From contig NC_134847.1 in the NCBI RefSeq assembly GCF_965363235.1, positions 51,150,805 through 51,214,804 on the forward strand: a stretch of 64,000 bases of DNA, read 5' to 3'. Shown piece by piece: positions 61,171-64,000 of this stretch (position 1 is the first letter of the stretch; each line of letters opens with the position of its first letter). Source of the stretch: Mytilus galloprovincialis. Taxonomy: Eukaryota; Mollusca; Bivalvia; Mytilida; Mytilidae. Below the pieces are notes generated by a model that was not told the origin of the DNA, searched no databases, and saw only the letters and a program-made list of their open reading frames with translations. The position numbers and the translations under genes were made by a program.

Positions 61171-64000
61171 CTGCTTAACATCCAGCGGCAAATATATAAT
61201 TGCATATTTATGACATTCAAATGTTATTTTAATGAAACTTAAAGAATGAGAAAACTTAACGTATGAACCCGTGATTAATGAGAAAAATTTAACAAAATGT
61301 ATGGCGCGTAGGGTGACCGAATCGGGTTTGGTGTTGAAATCCATACACAAAAGGCATAACTACGGCGTGTTGTACAGCTGTGCAATATTTTTCATGACGA
61401 GAACAGTTATTTTCAATTATTGATAATGAATTCGAAGTAAATAATACTATCTTGAATTGAAAAACATCAGAATCAAAATAGTTAAGTTTGTGTCTTTTTT
61501 TTCTTTTCTTGTTTAGCATTTGGCAGCCTCCAAATTTTACGGAGAATTGTCATTGTAAGGCCAAATTTAACAGACTATCAATGAAATAACAAAACCGACT
61601 GCATGTGCGAGACCCTCATTTGGTGGACAAGGTCGTATAACACCCCTATTCGTAAATAAAATAATAAATAAAGAGAGTGTCTCATCCTGTTCTAGACTTG
61701 AAATTGGTACATAAAAAAAATAGCCGATTTTAATTCGGATATTTTAAAAACATATAATATTGTATGTGTATGTAGAAAAACTGTCAATAAAAGTCCGTTA
61801 AAAAGATTTCAAAAAAATATATTTGTGTCGTTTTTGGTTTGAATTTAAGCAAAATATTACCAATAGATGCAGAATTGTCACACGTTAGTTTGTTTGTAAT
61901 TAGTTGTATTCTTTTTGTATATGACGAGGGATGTAATAGACCCAAACAAGAAAACGCCCGTTCAAATGCTGTTAAAAGGGCTTGTAATTAAATGGTGTCT
62001 TTTGGTATCATGTTCATCATATTTGTATTTTGTTCATTGTTTTGTACTTAAATCAGGTCGTAAGTTTCCCGTTTGAGGTGTTTTGCATTTGTCATGTAGG
62101 GGCCTTTCAAAGCTTACTATGCAGTATGGGTTTTACTCATTGTTGAAGGCCGTCCGATGTACTATAGTCGTTTAGCCATTTGGTTTCTGATTGAGATTTG
62201 CCTCATTGGTAATCATACCACGTCTACTTATTTGTATAAGCATGTCCCTATTGTACTTCAATGTATTGAGAGATAAAAATTGAAGTATCGGCAAATGTAT
62301 ACTAATTGCAGATAGACAGATAAGAAAGTGTACACACGTTAAAACTCGTCGTATAGTTAGACGATCGGACAGACGAACAAAGTGTTTTCAATATAGCTCT
62401 AATTCTAGACAAACAAATACGCCAATATTCTTACGTATACGCCGTAAAAAAGGTTGTGTAACTTATCTATTGATAAAGACATCGTTCAATATCATTCTCT
62501 TATACCGGCTACTGTACTATGAAATAGTATATTACAACTTCATTTTAGGTCGATTTAGGCAATAATGGCATGATTTAAATTGCACAAAACAGCTCTTATT
62601 ATAAAACAAGAAGTACTGATTATAATTCAAATTTGAAAGATGACTATCTTTCGAATGTAAAAAAAAAGAAAATCAAAGTACGTCGGAACCTTTTAAAGTT
62701 GACGATACGGTATCGGTTTTGTCATTGTTGAAGGTTGTACTGTTGTCAATTTATGGTATCGCCTCATTTAATGTATAGTTGGTTCACATTTTGTCATGTC
62801 AATAATGTTATCTATCCCCTTACAGTACATGAAGCAATTTAGAACTAATGTCGGACGGAGATGCACCTTTATACTTCTATCAGATTTTCTTTTTTGCCGT
62901 ATATCTGATAAAGCAATCTGCTAGAATCGTTTTTATAGTCTTTTTTTTTATATTATGAAAAGGTTCCTGTCCAAATTTCGTTTCGTAAATGTTTAGCAAA
63001 AATATTTTTCCATTTTATGATTAACCATCTTATAACTTTTTGTATGAACGCTTTGAAAAACACCTGCATATACTTGACATCGAACTCGTGTACGGCGGGA
63101 ATGATTACACGACGTTGTTGCAATTAAAACTTAATTCAACGTAATTTAGCGCCATACTGACAGACGTCGTAAAAAAATAAGGTATATGGCTTTTATTGAA
63201 AAAACAAGCACATGGACCCCAATTTTTTTCTTTTGCAATCAATCAAGTACTGTTTCAAGAACACTCCGCCAAAATTTTAGGAAAAAATCAACGATCAAAT
63301 TTTTTCTGCACTTCCGAAAAGACACAAAAATATGGTCAATTTCTTTATTTCGGATATAGCAATCAAAATCCGGAACATGATGATTTGATTTAACCTTATA
63401 CTTGTTTCAGTATGTTGATGCCATGAATCAAGGGAATATTTTACAAAAAACCCGGTCAAGTTATGACTTTTCGTTCAAAAGTATTGTTACTTTCTTTAAG
63501 AGTCATTATTAATGAAATTTCAGGGATTTTCTTCCAAATATGCAAATTTCGAACCAAATTATCTCAAAAAGTAAGTCATGAAGGTACTTTTTTCTTTGCA
63601 TACTTGAAAAATACACATTGAAATTGACCTTCTATCAAAATTTTAAGAAAAAATCAACGAGGGATCTCTACTGTATCGTATGCCCTTTTAAGTATTTATA
63701 ATTCCCCATTTCCATTCTCAATTTTATAAGTAAATAGTAATGAATATCATTTTAACACAGTGTTTATAACTACAAAAGGAAGCTTGGGATAGCTTTTGTG
63801 GGTTATGATCCTTAAGGTTTAGGAATTAGGGGCTTAAAGGGGCCCTAAATAAGCATGTATCTAGTTTCAGGACAATAAGTTGTGTATAGGTATTTTAATT
63901 GCTCTGAAATTGTACCACAATGTTAATATCATAAGGAGAAGGGTGGGATTTATTTTAAGGGTTATGGAGCTAACAGTCTAGGAATAAAGGGCCAAAAACA
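61171..64000. other. Repeat-rich end of the window
   Basis: No supported gene. 62060-62232 is a mussel short dispersed repeat (tail GCCTCATTGGTAATCATACC). 63200-63290 and 63570-63660 share AAATTTTA-GAAAAAATCAACGA blocks, a diverged duplication. 63700-64000 is the body of a TATACGACCGC-type repeat (CAAAAGGAAGCTTGGGATAG), cut by the window end. Confidence 0.5.
62060..62232 (+). repeat. Mussel short dispersed repeat (copy)
   Basis: TTTGAGGTGTTTTGCATTTG, TTGAAGGCCGTCCGATG and GCCTCATTGGTAATCATACC in order; the tail matches 13210-13250 and, inverted, 39029-39070. Confidence 0.65.

Overview
The window is AT-rich animal nuclear DNA. It has small exons in long introns, GT-AG splice sites and a very heavy load of short dispersed repeats. 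The repeats and the protein-level resemblances point to a bivalve mollusc, most likely a mussel (Mytilus or a close relative). That assignment rests on recognising repeat and gene families by eye, not on a search.

Layout. (1) 1765-18544, minus: a 15-exon gene for a calcyphosine-2-like EF-hand protein (CAPS2), complete except possibly for an untranslated or very short first exon. (2) 18545-30602: about 12 kb without a recognisable gene, filled with repeats; the largest is a 2.6 kb fold-back element at 19935-22563 built of about 180-bp subrepeats. (3) 30603-43861, plus: at least 10 exons of a HECT-type E3 ubiquitin ligase with a UBX-adaptor-like helix and a ubiquitin-like domain ahead of the HECT domain, similar to the expanded 'G2/M phase-specific E3' family of fish and bivalves; the start exon was not found. 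(4) 43862-48547: convergent intergenic region with several miniature elements. (5) 48548-57488, minus: an intact 5-exon gene for a DDE integrase-core protein with a helix-turn-helix and all three acidic residues in place. (6) 58478-60145, plus: a single-exon class A peptide-type GPCR with a roughly 215-residue insertion before TM7. (7) 60913-61170: a fragment resembling the N-terminal part of Mutator-like transposase proteins. (8) The rest, to 64000, is repeats and unrecognised AT-rich DNA.

How parts relate. The HECT and integrase genes lie tail to tail, 4.7 kb apart. Both belong to families that multiply in bivalve and fish genomes. An E3 ligase beside an intact transposase-like gene is the best candidate for an undescribed system here: a large two-gene mobile element, or a domesticated pair. 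No terminal repeats joining them could be shown. An array of about 16 AGATAA motifs in a hairpin lies just upstream of the integrase gene and could be a subterminal binding array.

Repeats. Several families share one plan: a short terminal hairpin, a short inverted repeat and a body of 160-180 bp tandem units. This matches the bivalve 'pearl' elements (Helentron-like, non-autonomous). MITEs with TA, 8-bp or 9-bp target duplications are also present. One short dispersed repeat carries a recognisable hammerhead ribozyme core. No retrovirus-like, LTR or capsid-bearing element was recognised.
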